DNA from: an uncultured Roseiflexaceae bacterium
GTDB lineage: Bacteria; Chloroflexota; Chloroflexia; Chloroflexales; Roseiflexaceae
Assembly: GCA_903868295.1 (NCBI GenBank)
Contig: CAIPUQ010000454.1
Span: 1-7,379, forward strand
DNA length: 7,379 nt
Direction of reading: 5' to 3'
In this document: positions 1 through 5,549 of the stretch, one piece after another
Position numbering within the stretch: the stretch's first letter is position 1
Layout: every line of letters starts with the position of its first letter
Notes under the pieces: model-generated
Told to the model about the DNA's origin: nothing
What the model saw: the letters and a program-made list of their open reading frames with translations, nothing else
Database searches by the model: none
Program-made: the position numbers and the translations under genes

Positions 1-797
1 AGCGGCTTGATGAAATCGCGGGTGCCCATCGACACACCACCGCTGGTAATCAGCACATCGGCGCGGGCCAACCCTTCGCGCACACGGGCACGCTGGAGCT
101 CCGGCTGATCGGGCGCAATGCCGAGCGCAATGCCTTCGCAGCCCGCCGCCGCGATAGCCGCCAGTAATGCGGGGCTGTTCGAATCACGCACCCCGCCGTA
201 TGGGATGGATTGGTCGTATGGGTAGACTTCGTCGCCGGTCGACAGGACCGCCACCACCGGGCGCCGATAGACCGTGACGTGACGCAACCCGATGGTGGTT
301 AGCAAACCGACATCGCCGGGAGCGACGACACTCCCCACCGGCATGATGACATCGCCCGCGCGCATGTCGCTGCCGGGCTGGATGACACAGTCGCCGGCGC
401 GGACGCTGCCTGTGTAGGTCAATTGCCCGGCGTGTTCGTTGGTACGCTCGACCATGACGGCGGCATCGGCGCCCGCGGGTAATGGCGCACCGGTCATGAT
501 ACGTACCGCCTGGCCCGCCACCAGCGTCACCCGCTGCCCGTCACCGGCGGTGAGTTCACCGACCACCTGGCGGGCGGTATCGCCGTCACTGCTGCGGATG
601 GCATAGCCGTCTACCGTCGCGCGTGGTTCGGCCGGCATGTCGGCAGGGGCACTGACCACCTGCGCGACAACGCGCCCTGCCGCCTGATGCGACAAGACGC
701 GTTCGTGACCCAACGGTATGGCACTCACACGGGCAACAGCAGCGTGGGCGTCGGCCACGGTGACCATCGGCCAAGACGATTCTCGCTGCATGCCCAT
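1..797 (-). CDS. moeA: Molybdopterin molybdenumtransferase MoeA (C-terminus cut by window edge)
   Basis: MoeA inserts molybdenum into adenylylated molybdopterin in the last step of molybdenum cofactor synthesis, in the cytoplasm. About 265 residues of a roughly 400-residue family are visible; the rest lies left of position 1. Recognisable family motifs, in order, are VDGYAI (residues 62-67), MTGAPLPAGADAAV (101-114), STGDE (186-190), DSNS (205-208) and SGGVSMGTRD (252-261). The last three lie in the MoCF-type molybdopterin-binding domain, which is cut off here. The start is the ATG at 797-795, because AAGGAG (complement of 804-809) sits 6 nt upstream; a second ATG two codons later is spaced less well. 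The gene begins 17 nt after the trxB stop on the same strand, so cotranscription with trxB is likely. The segment before DGYA reads PAEPRAT rather than the common PpFxxSAM; this is a modest variation in a position known to vary. Family assignment is firm. Confidence 0.93.
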   Translation of the reverse strand, partial: MGMQRESSWPMVTVADAHAAVARVSAIPLGHERVLSHQAAGRVVAQVVSAPADMPAEPRATVDGYAIRSSDGDTARQVVGELTAGDGQRVTLVAGQAVRIMTGAPLPAGADAAVMVERTNEHAGQLTYTGSVRAGDCVIQPGSDMRAGDVIMPVGSVVAPGDVGLLTTIGLRHVTVYRRPVVAVLSTGDEVYPYDQSIPYGGVRDSNSPALLAAIAAAGCEGIALGIAPDQPELQRARVREGLARADVLITSGGVSMGTRDFIKP

Positions 798-814
798 GCC
801 GTGCTCCTTGTCGA

Positions 815-1768
815 CTAGTTGGCGGTTTTGGCTTTGAGTTGGTCGGCGTAGTCTTGGGCAGCCAAGTACCAGACCGCTTCCATGGCGGCTTTGCAGCCTT
901 CGCCGGCAGCCGTGATGGCCTGGCGATAGACATGGTCTACGACATCGCCGGCAGCAAAGATACCGGGGATATTGGTGCGCTGATGTGCATCGGCGACGAT
1001 GTAGCCGTTTTCGTCCAACGTCAGCAACTCGTTGAAAATCTTGGTGTTGGGGGTGTGCCCGATATAGGGGAAGACGCCTTCGGTGGCCAAGTCCATCACT
1101 GCGCCCGTCTTGAGATTGCGGATCTTGACACCGGTGACACTCGTCTCGCCCAGGATTTCTTCGACGGCCGAATCCCAGACAAAGCGGACCTTGGGGTTGC
1201 TCATGGCACGATCCTGCAACACTTGGTCGGCGCGCAGACTATCGCGGCGATGGACAATCACCAGTTCGGTGACGAATCGGGTCAAAAACAACCCTTCGTC
1301 CAACGCACTATTGCCGCCGCCGACAACGACCGCGCGCTTGTCGCGGAAGAAGAAGCCGTCGCAGGTCGCACAGTACGACACACCGCGGTTGGCCAGTTTC
1401 TCTTCGCCGGGGACATTCAACTTCTTGGGCGAGGCACCGGTCGACACGATAACGGTGTCGGCAGTGATGATGTCGCCGTCGTCGGTGTGCAGTTTGAACG
1501 GGCGTTCCGACGTGTCTATCGAGGTAATCAGCGTATCGCGATACTCAGCACCGAAGCGCTTGGCCTGCTGTTCGATGTTGTCGGCCAGCTCGAACCCACC
1601 GATGCCATGGACAAAACCGGGGTAGTTCTCGACCTCGCTGGTTGTCGCAATGAGGCCACCGGGCTGTAAGCCACGGATGACCAGTGGTGCCAGGCTGGCC
1701 CGGGCAGCATAGAGTGCAGCGGTCAATCCTGCTGGTCCCGACCCGATGATGGCGACGCGCGTATGCAT
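815..1768 (-). CDS. trxB: Thioredoxin-disulfide reductase
   Basis: This is a low-molecular-weight FAD/NADPH flavoenzyme that transfers electrons from NADPH to oxidised thioredoxin in the cytoplasm. The 317 residues match the usual length (about 310-320). Visible features are the FAD dinucleotide fold GSGPAG (9-14), GGLIATTSEVENYPG (37-51), the redox-active CATC followed by DGFF (133-140), the NADPH-binding fold GGGNSALDE (150-158), the 2'-phosphate-binding HRRDSLRA (173-180), GVFPYIGHTPNT (231-242), FAAGDV (271-276) and RQAITAAGEG (282-291). HRRxxxR favours NADPH rather than NADH. The usual GGGDSA has Asn in place of Asp, a conservative change. The ATG at 1768-1766 has a GAGG motif (complement of 1774-1777) 5 nt upstream. 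No thioredoxin gene is adjacent; the downstream neighbour is moeA. Confidence 0.97.
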   Translation of the reverse strand: MHTRVAIIGSGPAGLTAALYAARASLAPLVIRGLQPGGLIATTSEVENYPGFVHGIGGFELADNIEQQAKRFGAEYRDTLITSIDTSERPFKLHTDDGDIITADTVIVSTGASPKKLNVPGEEKLANRGVSYCATCDGFFFRDKRAVVVGGGNSALDEGLFLTRFVTELVIVHRRDSLRADQVLQDRAMSNPKVRFVWDSAVEEILGETSVTGVKIRNLKTGAVMDLATEGVFPYIGHTPNTKIFNELLTLDENGYIVADAHQRTNIPGIFAAGDVVDHVYRQAITAAGEGCKAAMEAVWYLAAQDYADQLKAKTAN

Positions 1769-1917
1769 GGGAGCCTCGTTTCGTTGTGTTCATTTACCGC
1801 ATTAGACAGCGGTGCATTGCCGGTATTTTACCACAATCAGTCGCACTGCCTTGGCCTCCCGTACCTTTTCGTGCAGTTCTAACGGTATTCATAGAAAGAG
1901 CAGAAAAGGAGTGCGCC
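1769..1917. promoter_or_regulatory. Divergent intergenic region, trxB / lamin-tail gene
   Basis: This 149-nt gap between two divergently oriented start codons must hold promoters for both directions, but none is strong. Plus strand: TAGACA (1803-1808) and TATTTT (1824-1829) are separated by only 15 nt. Minus strand: TAAAAT (complement of 1824-1829) lies about 60 nt upstream of the trxB start without a convincing -35. The clearest element is AAGGAG at 1906-1911, 6 nt before the ATG at 1918, which fixes the start of the plus-strand gene. Confidence 0.35.
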
Positions 1918-3231
1918 ATGCTTGCCCTGGTCCTGTCGCTTACCATCCTCATCAACGAAGTCATGCCAGCGCCGGCGAGTGGCCCCGAGTGGGTGGAGCT
2001 CTATAACCCGAGTGACGCCGCAATCGACGTGGGTGGCTGGCGCATCGACGACGACACCCCCGGCGGCACACAAACCACTATCGCGGCGGGGAGCGTCGTC
2101 CCCGCCCGTGGGTATCTCGTTGTGCCGCTGTCGAGCGCCATCCTCAACAACACTGGCGACAGCGTCACCCTGTTCGACGCAGACGGCAGTACGATCGACG
2201 CCGTTGCGTTCGGCGCCATGCGCAGCACCGAGAGCTATGGTCGGCGCACCGACGGCGCAGCAGAATGGCTCAAATCTCCCCCATCCGCCGGGACGAGCAA
2301 CGCCCTGCTCGTCGTCACCGCAAGCCAGACAGCCACCGCTCCGCCCGCGCCGACGACCACCGTGGTGCACACCCATACCCCGACCACAGCGCCTGCCACC
2401 ACGGTGGTCGACGCAAGCGAAACGCCGCTCCCACCTGTACCTCCGACCGCCGTGCCGACTTACACGCCGACCGCTTCGGCGCTCCCCGATGAGGCATCAC
2501 CGGTCGCCACGACGACACCCATCGACACCGCCGTTCCACCGCCGACCACCACCCCAACGCAGACGCAGACCAGCAGTCCGACCAAATCACCGTCAGTGAC
2601 GCGCACCCCGAGCGACACCAAAACACCGTCGCTGACCCGCACACCGAGCGACACCAAAACACCGTCGTTGACGCGTACCCCGAGTATCACCAAAACGCCG
2701 TCGCTGACCCGCACACCCAGTCTCACCAAAACACCGTCGCTGACCCGCACACCGAGTAGGACCAAAACCGCGTCACGCACCAAAACGCGCACCAAAACAC
2801 CAGCACCCACCAAAACCTTGTCTCGCACCAAGACCGCATCAGCGACACGGAGCGCAACGCAGACCCGTGTCGCACGGCAGAGCCGCGCTACCGACGTGCA
2901 GACAGGCACCGCGACACAGCCGGTGGCGACACGGCGAATCGCCCCGAGCCCGCAGCTCGCCATCCAAAACGCCATGCCACCGACGAAGACCGTGCCACCC
3001 ACGGTGACACTCCACCCGACGACGGTGGCCACGGTGGCAGCGGCCCCGTTGCAGGTGCCCACACCGCCACGGTCGTTCCCCATCATGCCGCTTGCGAGTG
3101 TCTTGCTATTGGCGGGGTGGATCGGTTTGCGGGTGTTTGCGAAAGCAGCAGCGCCCGTGCTATACTCGAAAACAGACGAAGAAGCGGAGAGTAGTGCGTC
3201 TGACCTGCCCAGCGAGTCGAGAACGGTGTGA
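1918..3231 (+). CDS. Lamin-tail-domain protein with Thr/Pro-rich repeat stalk and C-terminal membrane anchor
   Basis: The 437-residue product has a clear modular layout. Residues about 9-120 form a lamin-tail domain (LTD): ILINEVMPAP, then GPEWVELYNPSD, GGWRIDD, ARGYLVVPL, NNTGDSVTLFDADG and STIDAVAFG, the typical beta-sandwich landmarks. Residues about 135-380 are low complexity, dominated by Thr, Pro, Ser and Ala, with a 12-residue tandem repeat at 230-277. Residues about 386-408 (FPIMPLASVLLLAGWIGLRV) are one hydrophobic helix, followed by a 29-residue tail rich in Glu, Asp and Ser. The likely topology is LTD outside, stalk through the envelope, tail inside. Bacterial LTDs occur in secreted and surface proteins; the ligand here is unknown. 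The ATG at 1918 is chosen for its AAGGAG 6 nt upstream; the frame is open back to 1786 but has no ribosome site there. The N-terminal hydrophobic stretch is short, lacks basic residues and runs straight into the LTD, so a normal signal peptide is not clear. The last 20 codons overlap the downstream T-box leader. No enzyme motif was seen. Confidence 0.85.
   Translation: MLALVLSLTILINEVMPAPASGPEWVELYNPSDAAIDVGGWRIDDDTPGGTQTTIAAGSVVPARGYLVVPLSSAILNNTGDSVTLFDADGSTIDAVAFGAMRSTESYGRRTDGAAEWLKSPPSAGTSNALLVVTASQTATAPPAPTTTVVHTHTPTTAPATTVVDASETPLPPVPPTAVPTYTPTASALPDEASPVATTTPIDTAVPPPTTTPTQTQTSSPTKSPSVTRTPSDTKTPSLTRTPSDTKTPSLTRTPSITKTPSLTRTPSLTKTPSLTRTPSRTKTASRTKTRTKTPAPTKTLSRTKTASATRSATQTRVARQSRATDVQTGTATQPVATRRIAPSPQLAIQNAMPPTKTVPPTVTLHPTTVATVAAAPLQVPTPPRSFPIMPLASVLLLAGWIGLRVFAKAAAPVLYSKTDEEAESSASDLPSESRTV
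2605..2784 (+). repeat. 36-nt in-frame tandem repeat (about 5 units)
   Basis: Four units at 2605-2640, 2641-2676, 2677-2712 and 2713-2748 encode TPSxTKTPSLTR with x = D, D, I, L. A degenerate fifth unit (2749-2784) encodes TPSRTKTASRTK, and weaker half-units flank both sides. Each unit is itself two 6-residue halves, TPSxTK and TPSLTR, so the base period is 18 nt. Nucleotide identity between units is high, including third positions (for example ACCAAAACACCGTCG in units 1, 2 and 4), which suggests recent expansion. The encoded segment is basic, with a Lys or Arg every sixth residue. Confidence 0.93.
3137..3166 (+). promoter_or_regulatory. Sigma70-like promoter for the glyS leader, inside the upstream gene
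   Basis: TTGCGA (3137-3142) and TATACT (3161-3166) are separated by 18 nt. The predicted transcription start, about 3172-3174, coincides with the 5' end of T-box Stem I at 3172, which independently supports the call. The promoter lies wholly within codons for the membrane helix and adjoining residues of the lamin-tail protein. Confidence 0.72.
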
Positions 3232-3368
3232 GCTCGACCAGGGATACCACGAACGGCACCGCAGAGTCTGTACACAATCTACAAAAGTGACCGAGTCCGC
3301 TCGGTAACTGGGGTGGGACCACGCACAGAGTGCGTCCCCAGGCGATTCATTTCGCTTGGGGTTTTTTT
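3172..3368 (+). ncRNA. Glycine-specific T-box riboswitch (transcriptional attenuator of glyS)
   Basis: This leader senses uncharged tRNA-Gly. Stem I: base helix ACAGAC (3172-3177) with GTCTGT (3266-3271); GCGG (3184-3187) with CCGC (3259-3262); an S-turn/loop-E element AGTA (3190-3193) opposite GAAC followed by the specifier codon GGC (3255-3257) and a purine A3258; GTG (3194-3196) with CAC (3248-3250); CCTG (3204-3207) with CAGG (3239-3242); an AG-bulge-like AGCGA (3211-3215); GTCGAG (3216-3221) with CTCGAC (3233-3238); and a terminal loop containing GGTG, matching GNUG. Stem III is ACCGAG (3290-3295) with CTCGGT (3300-3305). The antiterminator is CTGGGG (3308-3313) with CCCCAG (3336-3341), the 7-nt bulge TGGGACC (3314-3320), and ACGCAC (3321-3326) with GTGCGT (3330-3335). 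The competing terminator follows. There is no Stem II or IIA/B, as in known glycine T-boxes. GGC reads tRNA-Gly(GCC). The bulge base that meets the tRNA discriminator is G3317. Structures were derived by eye. Confidence 0.93.
3336..3368 (+). terminator. Intrinsic terminator of the T-box leader
   Basis: The 10-bp helix CCCCAGGCGA (3336-3345) / TCGCTTGGGG (3352-3361), with one G-T pair, has a 6-nt loop and is followed by seven T (3362-3368). Its 5' arm shares CCCCAG with the 3' side of the antiterminator, so the two folds are mutually exclusive. It would also stop transcripts arriving from the upstream lamin-tail gene. Confidence 0.94.
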
Positions 3369-3398
3369 GTGCCCCCAAGCCCTTTAGAGGAGCAGGAT

Positions 3399-4994
3399 AT
3401 GCCGGCAGCATCCATCGAACAGTTGGCGTCACTGTGCAAACGACGCGGGTTCATCTTCCCCAGTTCTGATATCTACGGCGGCTTGCAAGGGGTGTTTGAC
3501 TACGGCCCGTTGGGCGTCGAACTCAAAAACAACATCATCAATGCGTGGTGGCGCACCAATGTCTATGCCCGTGACGACATGGAAGGTCTGGACGCTGCCA
3601 TCCTGATGAACAAACTGGTCTGGAAGTACTCGGGCCACGAAGAGACCTTCAACGACCCCCTCGTCGACTGCCGCGCCTGCAAAGGCCGCTGGCGCGCGGA
3701 CCATATCAAAGGCAAATGCCCCAGCTGTGGCTCGAGCGATCTGACCGAGGCGCGCCCCTTCAACATGATGTTCAAAACTGCCGTCGGCCCGGTGGCTGAC
3801 AGCGATTCGTTCGCGTATCTGCGCCCCGAGACCGCCCAGGGCATCTTTGCGAACTTCGGCAATGTCTTGTCGAGCACCAGCCGCAAACTGCCGTTCGGTA
3901 TTGCCCAGGTCGGCAAGGCGTTCCGCAACGAAATCAACCCGCGCAATTTCTTGTTCCGCGTCCGTGAGTTCGAACAGATGGAAATCGAGTTCTTTGTCAT
4001 GCCTGGCACCGACGAGGAATGGCACGAAAAATGGCTCGAAGCCCGCCTCGCCTGGTGGGAGTCGATCGGCGTACCGCGCTCCAAGATCCAGATCTACGAC
4101 GTCCCCAAAGACGGCCTGGCGCACTACTCGAAGCGCACCTACGACCTGATGTATGACTACCCGACCCTGGGATACGAAGAAATCGAAGGTATCGCCAGCC
4201 GCAGCGACTACGACCTCGGCTCGCACTCACGCGACCAAGAGAACCTCAATATCAGCGCCAAAGTCAGCGTCAACCGCGACAGCGTCGCCAAGCTGAACTA
4301 CTACGACCAGCCCAACAATCGGCACGTGGTGCCCTATGTCATCGAACCGTCTGCCGGTGTCGGCCGCTGCTTCCTCGCGGTCTTGTCCGAGGCGTACGAC
4401 GAGCAGATGGTGAAAGAACCCGCCGCCGACAAGCTCGAGGCAGTCCAGGCTGCCCTCGACACCTACAAGAAGTCCGTCAGTCGGAGCGAAAAACTCAGCG
4501 CCGAGCAGCGTGACGCCATCATCGGCCAAGCCGACACCATCGGTGCCGAGCTGAGCGTGCGTCTGCCACAAATCGAGTCGATGCTGGCGCTGCCCGGTGC
4601 CGACAGCATCGAGGTCGGCAAAAAACTGCGTGGCGTGACACAGCCCGTCGTCGACGAGTTCTATCGCACGGTGTTGCACCTCAAGCCACATCTCGCACCG
4701 GTCAAAGTAGCCGTGTTTCCACTCAAGCGCAACCACGACGGCCTGGTGTCGATGGCCAAGGGCATCCGCACCGACCTGCAGATCAACGCCGACATGCGTA
4801 CCGTGTATGACGACACCGGCGCCATCGGCAAGCTCTATCGCCGCCAAGACGAAATCGGCACGCCGTTCTGCGTCACCGTCGACTTCCAGTCGCTCGAAGA
4901 CCAGACCGTCACCATTCGCGATCGCGACACCATGCAACAAGAACGCATCAAGTCGAGCGAACTCGAACAGTACGTGCGTGAACACTCGCGTTGA
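3399..4994 (+). CDS. glyS: Glycine--tRNA ligase, dimeric class IIa type
   Basis: The enzyme charges tRNA-Gly with glycine using ATP, in the cytoplasm. The 531-residue product is the single-chain, homodimeric form, not the alpha/beta GlyQ-GlyS form. Landmarks are GFIFPSSDIYGGLQGVFDYGPLG (17-39, a hallmark of the family), a zinc site with C91, C94, C107 and C110, LRPETAQGIF (141-150), motif 2 FRNEINPRN (175-183), ISSRSDYDLGSHS-like IASRSDYDLGSHS (265-277), motif 3 around PSAGVGRCF (317-325) and a C-terminal anticodon-binding domain from about 434 (PVKVAVFPLK) with TIRDRDTMQQERI (505-517). Between the catalytic and anticodon domains, residues about 338-425 are a mainly helical stretch longer than in short bacterial homologues. 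The ATG at 3399 follows GAGGAG (3387-3392) by 6 nt; an in-frame GTG at 3330 lies in the antiterminator and is rejected. Expression is expected to rise when tRNA-Gly is uncharged, through the T-box leader. Confidence 0.97.
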   Translation: MPAASIEQLASLCKRRGFIFPSSDIYGGLQGVFDYGPLGVELKNNIINAWWRTNVYARDDMEGLDAAILMNKLVWKYSGHEETFNDPLVDCRACKGRWRADHIKGKCPSCGSSDLTEARPFNMMFKTAVGPVADSDSFAYLRPETAQGIFANFGNVLSSTSRKLPFGIAQVGKAFRNEINPRNFLFRVREFEQMEIEFFVMPGTDEEWHEKWLEARLAWWESIGVPRSKIQIYDVPKDGLAHYSKRTYDLMYDYPTLGYEEIEGIASRSDYDLGSHSRDQENLNISAKVSVNRDSVAKLNYYDQPNNRHVVPYVIEPSAGVGRCFLAVLSEAYDEQMVKEPAADKLEAVQAALDTYKKSVSRSEKLSAEQRDAIIGQADTIGAELSVRLPQIESMLALPGADSIEVGKKLRGVTQPVVDEFYRTVLHLKPHLAPVKVAVFPLKRNHDGLVSMAKGIRTDLQINADMRTVYDDTGAIGKLYRRQDEIGTPFCVTVDFQSLEDQTVTIRDRDTMQQERIKSSELEQYVREHSR

Positions 4995-5027
4995 ATTAGG
5001 AATTAGGAATTAGGAGTTAGGAATTGG
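4993..5027 (+). repeat. GAATTAG heptanucleotide array (5 units)
   Basis: Five head-to-tail 7-mers: GAATTAG at 4993-4999, 5000-5006 and 5007-5013, GAGTTAG at 5014-5020 and GAATTGG at 5021-5027. The first unit starts inside the TGA stop codon of glyS (4992-4994). Its AT-rich composition contrasts with the GC-rich coding sequence on the left. Short heptamer arrays between genes are known from cyanobacteria; function is unknown. Confidence 0.9.
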
Positions 5028-5119
5028 GTATCAGTGGCAGTCAGGATTTCATTGCTTCGGTCGAAGCCTGCTGCGCAGAGGATGGTGTATGCGCGGCGGA
5101 GTAGTGATTGGTGGGATTT

Positions 5120-5280
5120 GTTGCGGGCGAGGTGTACCTCGCCCTTGTCCACTCCTCCGCCATGGTACCCTTCTGGCCAACCCGTTACGACATCGAGCTT
5201 GGTTGCGGGCGAGGTGTACCTCGCCCTTGTCCACTCCTCCGCCATGGCACCCTTCTCGGCCACCCGTTACGACATCGAGC
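5120..5280. repeat. 82-nt tandem duplication carrying a 20-nt palindrome
   Basis: Copy 1 (5120-5201) and copy 2 (5202-5280) are near identical. They differ at a few sites, such as CATGGTACCC against CATGGCACCC, and TTCTGGCCAACCC against TTCTCGGCCACCC. Each contains GGGCGAGGTGTACCTCGCCC (5125-5144 and 5207-5226), a 9-bp inverted repeat around GT, and ends in CGTTACGACATCGAGC. The palindrome recalls REP-like intergenic elements; no transposase or target-site duplication was seen. There is no T-tract good enough to call a terminator. Confidence 0.88.
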
Positions 5281-5342
5281 CGAGGTCCTGCCGTCTTCTA
5301 TAGAGATGCAATTCCTCCCCGAACGTACCGACCAGAGAGAAG

Positions 5343-5456
5343 ATGATACATATGCTCTGCATCCACGGTTCTCACCACCGTCTGACTTTGGTCACCCGCA
5401 ATACCCGTGACTTTCGCGATACCGGAGTACCATTGATTGACCCGTGGGAAGAGTAG
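5343..5456 (+). pseudogene. Remnant of a PIN-domain (VapC/FitB-like) toxin C-terminus
   Basis: The frame ending at the TAG at 5454-5456 reads LTLVTRNTRDF (5382-5414) then GVPLIDPWEE. This is the typical end of VapC-like PIN-domain ribonucleases, the toxins of type II VapBC modules, which commonly end LTLVTRNxRDF...NPWE. Just upstream, a different frame (5359-5376) reads ASTVLT, which resembles the AATALxH helix that normally precedes it. One missing base around 5374-5378 would join the two, giving ASTVLTHRLTLVTRN, so a frameshift is likely. A second shift near 5357 may separate this from GATGATACA upstream. The N-terminal three quarters of a PIN domain, including the first catalytic Asp residues, are not found, and no VapB antitoxin is visible. 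The 82-nt duplication lies where the 5' part would be. The call rests on a short match. Confidence 0.6.
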
Positions 5457-5501
5457 AAATTAGAAGGCAGAAGGAAGAAATCAGAAACGGTTGATTCCAA
5501 A

Positions 5502-5549
5502 ACTGATAACTGATAACTGATAACTGATAACTGATAACTGATAACTGAT
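5502..5549 (+). repeat. ACTGATA heptanucleotide array (6.9 units)
   Basis: Six perfect copies of ACTGATA (5502-5543) are followed by a partial ACTGAT (5544-5549). The array sits 20 nt before the start codon of the small Cys-rich gene and 10 nt before its ribosome-binding site, so it is inside or just before that gene's leader. It is AT-rich and has the same 7-nt period as the array next to glyS, but a different unit. Confidence 0.95.

Noticed and set aside
839..1669. 276-codon plus-strand open frame opposite trxB
   Set aside because: It is a shadow of trxB: no recognisable domain, no ribosome site, and the minus strand carries all TrxB motifs.
1786..1917. Upstream extension of the lamin-tail protein by 44 residues
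   Set aside because: The frame is open, but there is no ribosome site at 1786 and the extra residues look non-coding. AAGGAG 6 nt before 1918 fixes the later start.
2460..3275. 271-codon minus-strand open frame opposite the Thr/Pro-rich repeat
   Set aside because: Its product is a Val/Gly/Leu-rich echo of the repeat (such as VLVSLGVRVSDG), caused by repetitive GC-rich codons on the other strand. The plus-strand LTD, membrane helix and ribosome site are convincing.
3330..3398. Upstream extension of GlyRS by 23 residues from a GTG
   Set aside because: This start would lie inside the antiterminator/terminator. GAGGAG before the ATG at 3399 is much better placed.
4227..4985. 252-codon minus-strand open frame opposite glyS
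   Set aside because: A long antisense frame is expected opposite GC-rich coding sequence. The plus strand encodes an unambiguous glycyl-tRNA synthetase and the antisense product shows no domain.
5003..5410. Several 60-100-codon open frames on both strands
   Set aside because: They translate the 82-nt duplication and its flanks, repeating the same peptide twice, and show no domain or good ribosome site.
4995..5460. Insertion sequence or other mobile element
   Set aside because: No transposase frame, terminal inverted repeats or target-site duplication could be seen. The palindromes are internal to the duplicated unit.
4993..5549. CRISPR array
   Set aside because: The repeats are only 7 nt, or a single 82-nt doublet. 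There are no 28-37-nt repeats alternating with unique spacers, and no cas gene.
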